The translations under genes and the position numbers were made by a program. From contig WTJQ01000053.1 of assembly GCA_011524785.1 (NCBI GenBank), positions 1 to 6,476 of the forward strand: a stretch of 6,476 nucleotides of DNA. The letters run 5' to 3'. Each line of letters opens with the position of its first letter. Within the stretch, counting starts at the first letter, position 1. The notes below the pieces were generated by a model that saw only the letters and a program-made list of their open reading frames with translations, ran no database searches and was not told where the DNA came from. The stretch is from Planctomycetota bacterium. GTDB lineage: Bacteria > Planctomycetota > UBA1135 > GCA-002686595. Of the stretch, positions 5,290-6,476 are shown in pieces.

Positions 5290-5417
5290 CGTTCGTGGGA
5301 CCTCCGCGCCGCGGGGCCAGGTTCCCTGCCCTGGATCGCCGCCCGGGATGCCGGGTGAGCGTCGAGCCATGCGGCTCCTCCCGGACGATGCGCTTCCGGC
5401 AGAGCCCGATCACGCCC

Positions 5418-6476
5418 TCAGGGCGCGATGGGCAGCTCGGCCTCGCCCGGGACCCGGTGCCCGCCATCCTCGGGGGCCACCTGCCATGAGCGCAGGACGT
5501 CCCTGGGCTCCAGCGCGCGGTACAGGTGGGGGAACGGGAGGCCGCCCCGCGAGGTCTCCAGCTTGACCTCGGGCTCGGACAGGAGCTCTGGCCGCAGCTC
5601 GAGCAGGACGAGGTCACCCTGCCCGCGGAAGTGGGCCTCCAGGGTGCCGGTGACCTGGTCCTCGAACGAGAGGTGCACGAAGCCCTCCGTGGTCAGGGAG
5701 GCGGGGGACCAGGGTTCGCCCCGCTGCAGGCCCGCGGCGGCGCTCGGAGTGGTCAGGTGGAGCAGTCGCGCCGGCCCGTCGACCTCGAGGCCCGGCGCGT
5801 CCTCAGCCAGCAGCCCGGCAGCGCGCGCACGCTCGCCGAGGGCCTCCAGCGCGCGGCGCCCCTCGGGCCCCACGTCCCGCGTGCAGCCGGTCACGTAGAG
5901 CTCCACGTGCGACCAGAGGACCGCGTCGGTCTGCTCCTGGGCGTAGCGTCGCATGGTGCTCAGAGCCGCCTCGGGGTGGGCGTACCCGTACTCGAGACTC
6001 GCCCTCAGGGCTGCCGTGAGGAGCCTGCGGGTCGGCTTGGAGAGATGACGACGGGCGAAGAGACCGCCGAGGGGCAGCATCGTCCCGGTGTCGGCCTCCC
6101 AGCGGGCACCGAGGTCCTCCACGAGGTCGAGGCCCTGGGCCTCCCAGGTGAAGCGCCCCTCGTGGATGCACGCGCCGAGATCCGCGGACCCCGCGAGCAG
6201 GGCCGGCTGGATCGCGGAGAAGACGACCTGCTCCAGCTCGGCCTCGCGCAGCGCCTCCCCGTGGAACAGGTGCAGGAGGAGGTTCGCGGTGGTGTGCTGC
6301 CCCGGGGAGAGGACCCGCCGGCCAGGCCCGGGCCGCACGCCCGCGGCGCGCGCCAGGAGGAGGGGGCCGTTGCCGCGTCCGAGGGCGGAGCCCACGGGGA
6401 GCGTGACCAGCTCGGCTGCTCGCTCCAGGGCCAGGGCGAAGGACCCCTTGGCGACGTCGAAGCGGCCGCCGAGGAG
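5418..6476 (-). CDS. mqnD: 1,4-dihydroxy-6-naphthoate synthase (MqnD) fused to a C-terminal DUF952 domain (5' partial)
   Basis: The frame is open to the right edge, where 27 more codons (including RFDVAKGSF) precede the first in-window GTG at 6395, so the true start and roughly the first 50-60 residues lie outside. Numbered from that GTG, MqnD blocks are GSALGRGNGPLLLAR (2-16), ADLGACIHEGRFTWEAQGL (71-89) with the conserved His78, MLPLGGLFARRHL (106-118), RASLEYGYAHPE (131-142) and HVELYVTGCTRDVGPEGR (163-180). MqnD converts cyclic dehypoxanthinyl futalosine to 1,4-dihydroxy-6-naphthoate in futalosine-route menaquinone synthesis. From about residue 209 (nucleotides ~5770 to ~5480) a DUF952 domain follows: RLLHLTTPSAAAGL, SLTTEGFVHLSFEDQV, DLVLLELRPELL and PFPHLYRAL. 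Solo MqnD is about 270-290 residues, so this is a true fusion with no stop or frameshift between the parts. The DUF952 role is unknown. No other mqn gene is in view. Confidence 0.88.
   Translation of the reverse strand, partial: LLGGRFDVAKGSFALALERAAELVTLPVGSALGRGNGPLLLARAAGVRPGPGRRVLSPGQHTTANLLLHLFHGEALREAELEQVVFSAIQPALLAGSADLGACIHEGRFTWEAQGLDLVEDLGARWEADTGTMLPLGGLFARRHLSKPTRRLLTAALRASLEYGYAHPEAALSTMRRYAQEQTDAVLWSHVELYVTGCTRDVGPEGRRALEALGERARAAGLLAEDAPGLEVDGPARLLHLTTPSAAAGLQRGEPWSPASLTTEGFVHLSFEDQVTGTLEAHFRGQGDLVLLELRPELLSEPEVKLETSRGGLPFPHLYRALEPRDVLRSWQVAPEDGGHRVPGEAELPIAP

Noticed and set aside
5290..5417. A small gene between the hairpin and the mqnD stop
   Set aside because: Only short frames are present, with no motif, no start context and high GC; nothing can be supported.

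Overview
The window is a very GC-rich (about 70% or more by eye), densely coding bacterial segment. Nothing mobile, viral or CRISPR-like is visible. The lineage cannot be fixed from the sequence. A selenocysteine tRNA, the futalosine menaquinone enzyme MqnD, a histone H1-like Hc1-type protein and very high GC together would suit a high-GC Planctomycetota, Myxococcota or related lineage; this is inference.

Layout, left to right. Positions 3-1136 (+) hold the 3' part of a gene whose protein looks like the end of a glycerophosphodiester phosphodiesterase-type barrel followed by beta-rich modules. A gene-poor stretch (1137-1473) carries a complete selenocysteine tRNA with anticodon TCA at 1312-1409. 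A tight plus-strand run follows: two related GNAT-fold proteins joined by an ATGA overlap (1474-2511 and 2508-3371), an alpha/beta hydrolase (3416-4306) and an EVE-domain protein (4317-4805). A 233-bp intergenic region with several predicted hairpins leads to a 61-residue Hc1-like protein (5039-5224). A strong hairpin (5251-5289) then separates it from a convergent minus-strand gene that runs off the right edge (5418-6476): MqnD fused to a C-terminal DUF952 domain.

The genes do not form one obvious pathway; this reads as a housekeeping neighbourhood. The most informative items are the tRNA-Sec (the organism should decode UGA as selenocysteine, although no selA, selB, selD or selenoprotein is visible here), the MqnD-DUF952 fusion, and the Hc1-like protein that lacks the usual basic tail. 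A TAGnnT element lies just upstream of two start codons and of the tRNA, which suggests leaderless or near-leaderless transcription. Both end genes are cut by the window edges.
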